Counted from the first letter of the stretch, positions 7,761 to 16,378 are shown. The stretch is 64,000 bases of DNA from Marinobacter adhaerens HP15 (GCF_000166295.1 NC_017506.1:3844001-3908000); one strand, 5' to 3'. The notes: generated from the letters alone by a model not told the origin. Translations and numbers: made by a program.

Positions 7761-8687
7761 CTAGCGACGGACCTTGAGGGCCATGAGTCCTTCTGGACGC
7801 AGCATCAGGATGCCGACGACAACCAGCAGGGTGAGCACCTTGGCCATGGAACCACTGAGGAAGAACTCCATGGTGGACTGGGCCTGGGATATACCGAAGG
7901 CGGACACAATGGTGCCGATCAGGCTCTGGGCACCGCCAAACACCACCACCAGGAAGGTGTCTACGATATAAGCCTGGCCAGAGGACGGACCGGTGGAACC
8001 GATCATGGTGAAGGCAGCACCCGCGACGCCGGCGATGCCACACCCGAGGGCAAAGGTGGCTCGGTCGATACCGGCACTGTTGATACCAACGGCTTCAGCC
8101 ATGGGGCGATTCTGAACCACCGCCCGCACTTTCTTGCCATAGCCGGATCGGTACATCAGGAAATACACGCCCACGGCAATGGACAGCGCGATGATCATCA
8201 CGAACAGGCCGTTGATGGGCAGCTCCACCAGGTCAGTCACCTGGATCGCCCCCATCATCCACTCGGGCAGGTCCACGCCCACTTCCCGGGCGCCAAAGAT
8301 GGATCGGTAAGCCTGCTGCATGATCAGGCTCAGACCCCAGGTGGCCAGAAGGGTATCCAGTGGTCGGTGATAGAGTCGCCGTATCATGAGCCATTCGACG
8401 AATGCCCCCAGGGCAGCACAAATCAGGAAAGCCAGAACCATGGCGACGAAGAAATAGCCGCCGAACAGGCTCGGCAGATAGGACTGGAAAAAGCCGGATG
8501 TCAGGTAGGTGGTGTAGGCGCCGAGGATCATGAACTCCCCGTGGGCCATATTGATCACCCCCATCTGACCAAAGATGATGGCCAGGCCCAACGCCATCAG
8601 TACGAATACTGAAAACAGGGAGAGCCCGGCAAACCCCTGCATGGCAAATATCGACATCAATTCACTGCTGGTGTAGCCATCAAACAT
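7761..8687 (-). CDS. urtB: Urea/short-amide ABC transporter permease UrtB
   Basis: A 308-residue LivH-type permease, hydrophobic throughout, with the family segment GLAIIFGQMGVINMAHGEF near the N-terminus and ALGCGIAGVAGAAF later. It pairs with UrtC to form the import channel. The start codon has GGGAG nearby. It is separated from urtA by 99 nt that contain a strong hairpin, consistent with higher expression of the binding protein than of the membrane components. Confidence 0.93.
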   Translation of the reverse strand: MFDGYTSSELMSIFAMQGFAGLSLFSVFVLMALGLAIIFGQMGVINMAHGEFMILGAYTTYLTSGFFQSYLPSLFGGYFFVAMVLAFLICAALGAFVEWLMIRRLYHRPLDTLLATWGLSLIMQQAYRSIFGAREVGVDLPEWMMGAIQVTDLVELPINGLFVMIIALSIAVGVYFLMYRSGYGKKVRAVVQNRPMAEAVGINSAGIDRATFALGCGIAGVAGAAFTMIGSTGPSSGQAYIVDTFLVVVFGGAQSLIGTIVSAFGISQAQSTMEFFLSGSMAKVLTLLVVVGILMLRPEGLMALKVRR

Positions 8688-8755
8688 GACCCTTACTCCC
8701 CTTTAGACCAACTTACCCTTCAAACCCTTAATCTCGTTTTGCAGAGGCAACGGAT

Positions 8756-8777
8756 GCTGGCGCCCGGGGGCGCCAGC
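8756..8777 (-). other. Strong intercistronic hairpin between urtA and urtB
   Basis: A perfect 9-bp GC-rich stem (GCTGGCGCC / GGCGCCAGC) with a four-base loop lies 9 nt past the urtA stop. No U-tract follows on the minus strand, so it is probably an mRNA-stabilising or partial-attenuation element that keeps the binding-protein message more abundant than the permease part. This layout is common after binding-protein genes in ABC operons. Confidence 0.65.
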
Positions 8778-8786
8778 AGTCCGGGC

Positions 8787-10058
8787 TTATTGGTAGCCTT
8801 CCGGGAACGGGTCCGGTTCCATCAGTTCTTCGGTCTCGTAGACAACCTTGTACTGGCCGTCAGGTTGAGCCTGGCCGATGCGGGTCTTGGACCACAGGTG
8901 ATGGTTTTCGTGGATGCGCACGTAACCCTCTGGCGCTTTCGTGAACTCGATGCCTGCGAACTCTTCACGGATCTTGTCGATGTCGAATGAGCCGGCTTTT
9001 TCAACCGCCGCTTTCCACAGCCATGGGCCGAGATAAGCCGCCTGGGTCACGTCACCGATGACCATGTCATCGCCGTAGGCTTCCTTGAAGGCCGCAACAA
9101 ATTCCTTGTTGTTGGGGTTATCGAGGCTCTGGAAATACTTCATGGAGGCGTAGATGCCGTCCACGTTCTCACCGCCGATACCGCGGATCTCGTCCTCGGT
9201 CACGGAGATGGTCAGCAGAAGGGGCTTCTCATCGGTGAAATCGATACCGGCCGCTTTCATCTGCTTGTAGAAGGCCACGTTGGAGCCACCGACAACCGAG
9301 GCAAAGATGACGTCTGGCTTACGCAGCTTGATCTTGTTGATCACCGAGTTGAACTGGGTGTGACCCAGCGGATAGTACTCCTCGCCAGAGACCTTGAGGC
9401 CCAGCTTGTCCTCGATGTGCTTGCGGGCGATCTTGTTCGAAGTACGGGGCCAGATGTAGTCCGATCCGAGCAGATAGAAGCTTTTGGCACCCTTGGTTTC
9501 TGCGGCCCAGTCGATACTGGCAAGGATCTGCTGGGTCGCTTCCTGGCCGGTGTAGACCACGTTGGGCGACTGCTCAAGACCCTCGTAGAAGGTGGGATAA
9601 TAGAGCATGCCGTTGTATTGCTCGATAACCGGGAGAACGGCCTTGCGGGAAGCCGAGGTCCAGGCGCCGAAGATCGCAGCAACGTTGTCCTGGCGCAGTA
9701 GCTTCCGGGATTTTTCAGCGAAGGTCGGCCAGTCACTGGCGCCGTCTTCCTGAACGAATTCAATCTGGCGGCCCAGGACACCACCGGAGGCGTTGATCTG
9801 GTCAATAGCCAGCTTTTCCGCCTGAACCGAGCCAATCTCACTGATCGCCATTGTGCCGGTGATGGAGTGCAGAATGCCGACCGTAACAGTGTCATCCGTC
9901 ACCGCCAGACCAGTCGTGTTGACCTCTGCTGTGGCCGGCACTGCCGCCTGTGCCGACGTCGCAAGCATGACGGAAGCCGCCAGCGTCATCAGGCTCTTTT
10001 TCAGCCCCAGTCCCTTACCGAACGACCGCCCGTTGGCGGCTTGATCTGTCGTATCCAT
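8787..10058 (-). CDS. urtA: Urea/short-amide ABC transporter substrate-binding protein UrtA
   Basis: A periplasmic binding protein of the Leu/Ile/Val type (423 residues). The ATG at 10058 was chosen because GAGGAATCACC precedes it and the protein then starts with a twin-basic leader (GLGLKKSLMTLAASVMLATS, cleavage after AQA). Upstream in-frame codons lack such support. Family features are VGILHSITGTMAISE, LDQ-like INASGGVLGRQIEFV, GAWTSASRKAVLPV and LFYPTFYEG-like MLYYPTFYEG, all typical of UrtA rather than LivJ. It captures urea or short amides and delivers them to UrtBC. The first gene of the urt-ami array, it is divergent from the kinase gene, with the shared 41-bp block in the gap. Confidence 0.93.
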   Translation of the reverse strand: MDTTDQAANGRSFGKGLGLKKSLMTLAASVMLATSAQAAVPATAEVNTTGLAVTDDTVTVGILHSITGTMAISEIGSVQAEKLAIDQINASGGVLGRQIEFVQEDGASDWPTFAEKSRKLLRQDNVAAIFGAWTSASRKAVLPVIEQYNGMLYYPTFYEGLEQSPNVVYTGQEATQQILASIDWAAETKGAKSFYLLGSDYIWPRTSNKIARKHIEDKLGLKVSGEEYYPLGHTQFNSVINKIKLRKPDVIFASVVGGSNVAFYKQMKAAGIDFTDEKPLLLTISVTEDEIRGIGGENVDGIYASMKYFQSLDNPNNKEFVAAFKEAYGDDMVIGDVTQAAYLGPWLWKAAVEKAGSFDIDKIREEFAGIEFTKAPEGYVRIHENHHLWSKTRIGQAQPDGQYKVVYETEELMEPDPFPEGYQ

Positions 10059-10136
10059 GGTGATTCCTCGCAGTTTTTGAAGTCCGGATCCGCGCTTCCC
10101 TTCGAAAGCACAGTGCCCACGAGAATCATTCTGCTC

Positions 10137-10154
10137 GGCACCCGTACAGGTGCC
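10137..10154. other. Inverted repeat in the urtA leader/promoter
   Basis: GGCACC-CGTACA-GGTGCC is a perfect 6-bp inverted repeat between urtA and the shared 41-bp block. It could be an operator half-site pair or a 5'-leader hairpin. No copy was seen near fmdA. Confidence 0.35.
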
Positions 10155-10155
10155 C

Positions 10156-10196
10156 ATTCGGCAATCGCCCCAGCGCGCTACGTCATTTGACGCATT
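10156..10196 (-). promoter_or_regulatory. Candidate amide/urea regulon operator upstream of urtA
   Basis: This is the second copy of the 41-bp block found upstream of fmdA. It contains the inverted repeat TACGTC-N4-GACGCA (10179-10194) and, at identical spacing, ATTCGGCAATCGCCCC (10156-10171). It lies about 100-140 bp upstream of the urtA start, inside the 297-bp divergent gap, so a bound regulator could also affect the kinase gene. Confidence 0.55.
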
Positions 10197-10263
10197 CCTG
10201 TAACCAACAGGACAGGCTAAAAACGCAGGCATGCAGAAGAAGAACATCCCTGCACCGGTCTAT

Positions 10264-10280
10264 GGCACGGATATTGTTCC
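10264..10280 (+). promoter_or_regulatory. Weak sigma54-like promoter candidate ahead of the kinase gene
   Basis: ATGGCACGGATATTGTT carries the GG of a -24 element and, at the correct 10-base spacing, GT in place of the usual GC of the -12 element. It lies about 80 bp upstream of the kinase ATG on the plus strand. Nitrogen genes often use sigma54, but the missing GC keeps this uncertain. Confidence 0.25.
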
Positions 10281-10355
10281 GGCTTTCTCATCCGGTGCAT
10301 TTCAGCTTGAAGCTGCACTAACGCGGGGCACTCAAACACCAAAGGCAAGGCAGTC

Positions 10356-13300
10356 ATGGCGGCAAGACAGAATATTTTTCGGGTTCGGCGCAGCTACAAC
10401 CAGTGGGTAGCCAACCAGACCCTGGAAGACTATGCGCTTCGCTTTACCGCCAAGAGTGCCCGGCGCTGGTCCGCGGCTCGGGTAAGCAACACAGCCCTGG
10501 GCGCCATCTCCTTTCTGGCGCTGGAAGCCATCGGCGGCTCCATTACCCTCCACTACGGATTCGACAATGCGGTCGCCGCGATACTGGCCGTCAGTCTGGT
10601 GATCTTCCTCACCGCCATCCCGATCAGTTACTACGCGGCCCGTTATGGCGTCGACATTGACCTGCTGACTCGCGGTGCCGGCTTTGGCTATATAGGCTCC
10701 ACCATCACCTCGCTGATCTACGCCTCGTTCACGTTTATCTTTTTCGCCATCGAGGCCGCCATCATGGCCATGGCGCTGGAAATGCTGTTCGGGGTTCCCC
10801 TGGTTCTCGGCTACCTGATCTGTGCCGTGGTCATCATTCCACTGGTCATACATGGCATCACCACGATCAGCCGATTCCAGGTCTGGACCCAGCCAGCCTT
10901 CATCTTTCTCCAACTGGTGCCCTTTGTTTTCATTGTTTACGCGGATGCCTCTTCCGTCAGCGACTGGACACAGTTCGAGGGGCTTAACCCGGTTGATTCG
11001 GGTGGCTTCAGCATCGTTATGTTCGGGGCTGCGGCGGCTGTCGTGTTCTCATTGATTGCCCAGATCGGCGAGCAGGTGGATTTCCTGCGCTTCATTCCAG
11101 AACCCCGCAATGCCCGGGAAAAGCGACGTTGGTGGGCCGCCGCTATGGCAGGCGGACCTGGCTGGATTGTGATCGGCATGTTGAAAATCCTGGCGGGCTC
11201 CTTTCTTGCGGTTCTTGCCCTGAAACAGGGCGTTACCGCCTCGGAGGCGGCTGATCCAACCCAGATGTATCTGATCGCCTTCAATTACATTACCCATTCG
11301 CCCGAGATCTCCCTGGCGATGGCGGGCATTTTCGTCATTCTTTGCCAGCTCAAGATCAACGTTACCAATGCCTATGCCGGCTCCATCGCCTGGTCCAACT
11401 TCTTCTCGCGACTCACCCACAGCCACCCCGGGCGAGTTGTCTGGCTGTTTTTCAACGTCGCCATTGCCCTTCTGGTGATGGAACTGGGTGTTTACCGGGC
11501 GCTGGAGGAAACCCTGGGTTTCTACGGCATCGTCGCCATTGCCTGGGTTGGTTCGCTGGTGGCGGATCTGGTGATCAACAAACCACTGGGGCTCAGTCCC
11601 GCACACATTGAGTTCAAACGTGCCCACCTGTACGACATCAACCCGGTCGGGGTTGGTGCCATGCTGACGGCCTCTGTAGTAGGCATCATCTGCCACACCG
11701 GCATACTGGGCGTCTATCCGGAGGCTCTATCCCATTTTATCGCCATGGGAGTCGCGCTGATCATGGCGCCTCTGATCGCCTGGAAAACCGGTGGCCGTTT
11801 CTACACAGCACGGCCATTCGTCCCCATCGCTACTGACCATCAGCTCGTGCAATGCACGATTTGTGAACATCACTTCGAGCCGGAAGATCTCACCCATTGT
11901 CCCGCGTATGACGGCACCATCTGTTCACTGTGCTGTTCGCTCGATGCCCGTTGCGCAGACGCCTGCAAACCGGGGGCCGGATATCAGGAACAGCTCAATC
12001 AGTTTCTCGGGAGCCTGATGCCAAAACCGGTGTTGGCCGGTCTGCGCTCAAGGCTCGGGCATTTTCTGAGCCTGCTGGTGCTCATCAACGGCCTTTCCGG
12101 CCTGCTGCTGTCCCTGATCTATTTCAAGACGCCGGTCGCTTCACCTGCGGAAGGCCTTCTTTTATCGGTAACCCTGTGGAAGGTGTTCTTCATTCTGGTG
12201 ATCGTGACCGGTGTGATCTGCTGGCTGTTCGTGCTCGCCCATGAAAGCCGGGTAGTCGCCGAGGAAGAGTCCCGACGCCAGAACCGCCTCCTGATGGAAG
12301 AGATCGTCGCCCACGAACGGACCGACCAGGCTCTTCAGCAGGCAAAGGAACAGGCGGAGGCCGCCAACGGGGCGAAAAGTCGCTACTTGACGGGGATCAG
12401 TCACGAACTCCGTTCCCCACTCAATGCCATCCTCGGTTATGCCCAGTTGATGGAAAACGACGAGACCATCCCTTCCCACCGCAAGGAAGCCCTCGGCGTG
12501 ATACGCCGAAGCGGTGAGTACCTCGCCGATCTGATCGAGGGGCTGCTGGATATTTCCAAAATTGAAGCCGGCCGGCTGGACCTGCACCGCGATCAGGTCA
12601 GGATTGGGCTGCTGATGGAGCAACTGGTGACCATGTTCCGCCTGCAGGCAGAAGATAAAGGCCTGGCCTTCGATTACCACTGCCCCAACCCGCTTCCGGA
12701 AATGGTCACCACCGACGAGAAGCGGCTGCGCCAGATTCTGATCAACCTTCTCTCCAACGCCATTAAATACACGGATCGGGGAGGCGTCTCCCTGACCCTG
12801 CGTTATCGCAGTCAGGTCGCCGAGTTCACCGTACGCGATACCGGGGAAGGCATAGCCCCTGAGAATGTGGAACGCATCTTCCGACCCTTCGAACGTATCC
12901 GGACACCGGGGCAAAGCCGGGCCGGCACAGGTCTGGGTCTGACCATTACCCGCCTGCTCACGGAAATCATGGGTGGCGATATCTCGCTGGAAAGCGTACC
13001 GGGCCAGGGTAGTGTCTTCCGGGTCAGTCTGATGCTATCAAGCCTGCATTCTTCGACACCCCGCTCGATATCAATGCCGGCCAAGCGCATCTACGGTTAC
13101 CACGGTTCGCGGCGAAAGGTACTGCTGGTGGATGACGATGTGTCCCATCGCCAGGTCATGCGGGCCATGCTCTCGCCACTGGGCTTTGAAATCGTCGATC
13201 TTGGCAATGCTCTGCAGGTTTTGGCAACCGTTGAGGCGGAACGCCCTGACCTTGTGCTTCTCGACGTGTCCATGCCGGGCCAAAGCGGCTGGGAAGTCCT

Positions 13301-13739
13301 GGCAATGCTACGACAGCACAAGCACACCATGCCTGTCGTGATGGTCTCTGCCGACGCTAACGAGGGCCACCACGCCGCAGACTCACCGCGTCTGCACGAT
13401 GGCTACATCATCAAACCGGTTCGGCTGAACCTGTTGCTCGACACCATTGCCAGCGTGCTGGATCTCAATTGGCGATTCGATAAGAGCCCGGATCCCATGG
13501 CGGCTATTCCAGCACCCGACCATGGCGTTTTGCCTTTACCCAAAATGGAGCATCGCCTGGCTCTGGCCACTCTGGCCCGGATCGGACACCGGAAAGGCCT
13601 GCTTGAGGCATTGCATGACCTGAAACACAGCGGCGAGGCGGCCGAACCCTTTGCGATTGAGCTCACCAGACTCACCAATGATTTCCAGTTTGAGAAAATT
13701 CTTGAACTACTCGAGGTAGCCGAACATGAAGCTTCATAA
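10356..13739 (+). CDS. Hybrid sensor histidine kinase with NCS1-type transporter input domain
   Basis: A 1127-residue fusion. Residues 1-490 form a polytopic NCS1 (cytosine/purine/allantoin permease) domain (SYNQWVANQTLEDYALRF, LLTRGAGFGYIGS, YAGSIAWSNFFSRL). Residues 500-537 form a segment with eight cysteines (C500, 503, 515, 523, 526, 527, 533, 537). Two more membrane segments (about 568-590 and 602-626) and a coiled region follow. The kinase has the phospho-accepting His683 (ISHELRSPLN), N797/N801, D828 (DTGEGI) and GTGLGL. A receiver domain has Asp970. The architecture parallels CbrA-type transporter kinases, but with an NCS1 domain. The gene is divergent from urtA and overlaps the response regulator by 14 nt, so the likely ligand is urea, an amide or a related nitrogen compound; this is inference. 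Confidence 0.88.
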   Translation: MAARQNIFRVRRSYNQWVANQTLEDYALRFTAKSARRWSAARVSNTALGAISFLALEAIGGSITLHYGFDNAVAAILAVSLVIFLTAIPISYYAARYGVDIDLLTRGAGFGYIGSTITSLIYASFTFIFFAIEAAIMAMALEMLFGVPLVLGYLICAVVIIPLVIHGITTISRFQVWTQPAFIFLQLVPFVFIVYADASSVSDWTQFEGLNPVDSGGFSIVMFGAAAAVVFSLIAQIGEQVDFLRFIPEPRNAREKRRWWAAAMAGGPGWIVIGMLKILAGSFLAVLALKQGVTASEAADPTQMYLIAFNYITHSPEISLAMAGIFVILCQLKINVTNAYAGSIAWSNFFSRLTHSHPGRVVWLFFNVAIALLVMELGVYRALEETLGFYGIVAIAWVGSLVADLVINKPLGLSPAHIEFKRAHLYDINPVGVGAMLTASVVGIICHTGILGVYPEALSHFIAMGVALIMAPLIAWKTGGRFYTARPFVPIATDHQLVQCTICEHHFEPEDLTHCPAYDGTICSLCCSLDARCADACKPGAGYQEQLNQFLGSLMPKPVLAGLRSRLGHFLSLLVLINGLSGLLLSLIYFKTPVASPAEGLLLSVTLWKVFFILVIVTGVICWLFVLAHESRVVAEEESRRQNRLLMEEIVAHERTDQALQQAKEQAEAANGAKSRYLTGISHELRSPLNAILGYAQLMENDETIPSHRKEALGVIRRSGEYLADLIEGLLDISKIEAGRLDLHRDQVRIGLLMEQLVTMFRLQAEDKGLAFDYHCPNPLPEMVTTDEKRLRQILINLLSNAIKYTDRGGVSLTLRYRSQVAEFTVRDTGEGIAPENVERIFRPFERIRTPGQSRAGTGLGLTITRLLTEIMGGDISLESVPGQGSVFRVSLMLSSLHSSTPRSISMPAKRIYGYHGSRRKVLLVDDDVSHRQVMRAMLSPLGFEIVDLGNALQVLATVEAERPDLVLLDVSMPGQSGWEVLAMLRQHKHTMPVVMVSADANEGHHAADSPRLHDGYIIKPVRLNLLLDTIASVLDLNWRFDKSPDPMAAIPAPDHGVLPLPKMEHRLALATLARIGHRKGLLEALHDLKHSGEAAEPFAIELTRLTNDFQFEKILELLEVAEHEAS

Positions 13740-14631
13740 TGACCGGAAGACTGTCGTGATGGTCGTAGATGACGCAGTCGACTCCATTCGAATGATCAAC
13801 GATGCCATGGAAGAGGCAGGTATGACGGTGCTCGTTGCTCTGGAAGGAAACCAGGCGCTTACGATCAGCCAGAATATCACCCCGGATGTGGTGTTGATGG
13901 ACGCTTTGATGCCCCATATGGACGGCTTTGAAACCTGTCGTCGATTGAAAGAGAACCCTGCGTTCGCCGATATTCCTATCATCTTCATGACCGGTCTAAG
14001 CGATACCGAGCACGTTGTTATGGGGCTCAACGCCGGTGGTGTGGATTACGTGACCAAACCGATTAACACCACCGAACTCCTGGCCAGAATGGATGTACAC
14101 CTGACGAACGCCCGCATGACCCGCAGTGCTCGTAGCGCCCTGGATACGGCCGGTCAGAACCTGTTTGCGGTGGATCACGAGGCAAACTTGCTCTGGGGCA
14201 CGCCACAGGTTTGCCAGTACCTGCCCGACGCAGCACACCCCGAATTCCCCGAGGTACGCGCCAGACTGGAGGAATGGCTGGGCCACCGTCCCGAGCCGGG
14301 CCACAGCATGCCAGTCGAAATCATGGGCATCGACAGAACGGTAGAGTTTCTTGCCCTTGTGGATAACCGGGAATACCTGCTGCGGCTGAAAACACCACAG
14401 AACCAGAACAGCGCAACAGCAGCCCTGCGGCAACGGTTCGAGCTGACACTGAGAGAATCCGACGTGTTACTCTGGATCGCGAACGGCAAGACCAACCGGG
14501 AGATAGGCCAGATCCTGGATATGAGTCCCCGAACCGTTAACAAACACCTGGAGCAGGTATTCCGGAAACTGGGCGTAGAAAACCGGACGGCGGCCGCAGC
14601 CAGTGCAATCCGCTTGCTGGCAATCCAGTAA
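13726..14631 (+). CDS. LuxR/NarL-type response regulator paired with the NCS1 kinase
   Basis: A 301-residue regulator. The receiver domain (residues 8-125) has acidic VDD at 14-16, phospho-acceptor Asp59 (VLMDALMP) and the conserved lysine in VTKPIN. A middle linker of about 100 residues (130-230) has no recognised domain. The C-terminal LuxR-type helix-turn-helix (235-301) includes LTLRESDVLLWIANGKTNRE and SPRTVNKHLEQVFRKLGVEN. Translation is coupled: the ATG lies inside the last codons of the kinase, behind GAGG. It is the natural candidate to bind the inverted repeat upstream of urtA and fmdA (inference). Confidence 0.9.
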   Translation: MKLHNDRKTVVMVVDDAVDSIRMINDAMEEAGMTVLVALEGNQALTISQNITPDVVLMDALMPHMDGFETCRRLKENPAFADIPIIFMTGLSDTEHVVMGLNAGGVDYVTKPINTTELLARMDVHLTNARMTRSARSALDTAGQNLFAVDHEANLLWGTPQVCQYLPDAAHPEFPEVRARLEEWLGHRPEPGHSMPVEIMGIDRTVEFLALVDNREYLLRLKTPQNQNSATAALRQRFELTLRESDVLLWIANGKTNREIGQILDMSPRTVNKHLEQVFRKLGVENRTAAAASAIRLLAIQ

Positions 14632-14700
14632 TGGCCTCGGGCACTTTTGCTCATAGCGTCTGTCCATCGGGGTACTGTGAACCTGAAAGCGAGAAGCGCG

Positions 14701-15426
14701 ATGAGAAAGACTGCCACATTTTTATCAGTGCTGGTTCTGATGGGCCTGTCAGGGCTCTTGTTGGCACAGACACCATCCCCGCTCACACCTTTCTCGGAAA
14801 TGCAGTCCCTGAATGATGGCTGGGAGCCTCTGGAATTCCCCAAGATAGATCAGCTCAGCCGCTATGAACTGACAACCGAAGACGGTCAGCAGGTCGTGCG
14901 GGCGACCACGGACGGCGGTGCGTCGGGACTGATCGCACGGGTCAGGCTGGAGCCAACCGATTCGCTGATTCTGCAATGGCGCTGGAAGGTCTCGAATGTC
15001 TTCGAAAACGGGGATGCCCGGGAAAAGTCCGGGGACGATTACCCGGCCAGAATCTATGTGGCGTTCGAGTTCCAGCCCGAGAAGGCGGGGTTTTTCGAGC
15101 GCGCCAAACGCAAGACCGTCGAGGTGTTATTCGGTGAGTCCCTGCCGGGCAATGCCCTCAACTACATCTGGGCCAATACTCTCCCGAAGGGCGAGATTGT
15201 GCCCAACCCGTACACCGAGAAAACCATGATGATTGCCGTGAATTCCGGATCAGAACAGGTCGGCGAATGGGTCACGGTGGAGCGGGATATCATGGCCGAC
15301 TATCGGGAAGCGTTTGGCGAGGAACCACCACCGGTGGTGGGTATTGCCATCATGTCGGATTCGGACAACACCGGTGAGAAGGCCACGGCCTGGTATGGGG
15401 ACATCCTTCTGAACCCGGGTTCCTGA
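14701..15426 (+). CDS. DUF3047 family exported protein
   Basis: A 241-residue protein with an N-terminal signal peptide (MRKTATFLSVLVLMGLSGLL, cleavage near LAQTP). The ATG at 14701 is used because it begins the signal peptide; an in-frame ATG 54 nt earlier would put a polar extension in front. The body carries DUF3047 features: LILQWRWKVSNVFENGD, DDYPARIYVAFEF, ALNYIWANTLPKG and VGIAIMSDSDNTGE. The fold is probably a beta-sandwich and the function is unknown. It follows the response regulator by 69 nt on the same strand, with no terminator visible between, and converges on the next gene with a 13-nt gap. Confidence 0.8.
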   Translation: MRKTATFLSVLVLMGLSGLLLAQTPSPLTPFSEMQSLNDGWEPLEFPKIDQLSRYELTTEDGQQVVRATTDGGASGLIARVRLEPTDSLILQWRWKVSNVFENGDAREKSGDDYPARIYVAFEFQPEKAGFFERAKRKTVEVLFGESLPGNALNYIWANTLPKGEIVPNPYTEKTMMIAVNSGSEQVGEWVTVERDIMADYREAFGEEPPPVVGIAIMSDSDNTGEKATAWYGDILLNPGS

Positions 15427-15439
15427 GCCCTGAACACTA

Positions 15440-16279
15440 CTAACGGTATTGCTCGGGAAATCCGGGGATCACAAAGCTTTCTCCAAGGTTTCGTATCGGC
15501 GGCACTTCACCCTTTTCAGCCAGACGGATGTAGGCATCATCGAACTCTTCCCGCAGGATCGCTGCCCGGGGATTGGCCAGCGAGAACAGCCAGGTCAGAT
15601 TCCTCAAACGGATCGCCGATTCACGGATTTTCTCGTCTTTGGGCATGGTCAGGGTTTCCACAACCGGATCCCGATGGCCAAACAGGTAATGGCCTCGGCC
15701 AAGCTTGAGCATTTCCAGAGCAGCCCGATAGTTTGGAGCCTGGGTGACGTCAATCGAACCTTCCGCCTCCAGCCAGTACAAGAGCCCTCCATAGGTGTAC
15801 CCGCCTATCGTGATGACGGTCTTGCCCTGCAGTTGATCAAAATGTGTAAGTGGTTCGGTTCCCTCCAGATACCAGGCACTGAGCTGGGTCGCGAGGGGAG
15901 TGACCCAGGTCTCCAGAACTTCACCGTTAAGGGCGGGAACGTTGGCCGAACCTGGCCAAACGTCAATTCTACCGTTGCGCAGATACAGGTATACCCGGCT
16001 GATGGGCAAGAAGAGAAATTCCGGCTCGTAACCCGCTTCCACAGCGATCTTCCGGGTAAGCTCTATAAAGCTGCCAGCAGGGCGGCCATCGCTGGCCTGA
16101 TAGGTAATGGGGGGAAACTCCACATAGGCAATGCGAAGCGATCTGTTATCCGAGGTCTCTGCCAGCACAGAAACCGGTTTGAGAACAACGAGAGCAACTA
16201 TCAAAGAGGCTCCGAAGAAAAGACGGCAGCACTTCGGCCATCTCCCAGTCGTACCCCAAAACCAACTCGCCATAACCAC
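15440..16279 (-). CDS. Periplasmic solute-binding family 3-like protein
   Basis: A 279-residue protein with an N-terminal hydrophobic export signal (about residues 18-40, ending VLAETSD). It then shows a SBP_bac_3-type domain (LRIAYVEFPPITYQASDGRP, GSFIELTRKIAVEAGYEPEF). No permease or ATPase gene adjoins it, so it may be a stand-alone binding or sensory protein; similar orphan proteins occur widely in marine gammaproteobacteria. It lies downstream of the response-regulator operon on the same strand, separated by a long hairpin. The substrate cannot be read from the sequence. Confidence 0.75.
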   Translation of the reverse strand: MVMASWFWGTTGRWPKCCRLFFGASLIVALVVLKPVSVLAETSDNRSLRIAYVEFPPITYQASDGRPAGSFIELTRKIAVEAGYEPEFLFLPISRVYLYLRNGRIDVWPGSANVPALNGEVLETWVTPLATQLSAWYLEGTEPLTHFDQLQGKTVITIGGYTYGGLLYWLEAEGSIDVTQAPNYRAALEMLKLGRGHYLFGHRDPVVETLTMPKDEKIRESAIRLRNLTWLFSLANPRAAILREEFDDAYIRLAEKGEVPPIRNLGESFVIPGFPEQYR

Positions 16280-16312
16280 CAGTTCTTATCAGCGTTTTTC
16301 TAGAGGTTATCA

Positions 16313-16349
16313 GAATTGCGGAGAGTTGCACTGACAGCCTCCGCAATTC
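16313..16349. other. Long perfect inverted repeat between two minus-strand genes
   Basis: GAATTGCGGAG and CTCCGCAATTC form a perfect 11-bp stem around a 15-base loop, in the 99-nt gap between the REC gene (ends 16379) and the binding-protein gene (starts 16279). No U-tract follows on either strand. It may be a processing or rho-assisted end signal, or an operator for the downstream gene. Confidence 0.5.
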
Positions 16350-16378
16350 CAGGAATATGTAAGAAGAGAGTTGGCCAC

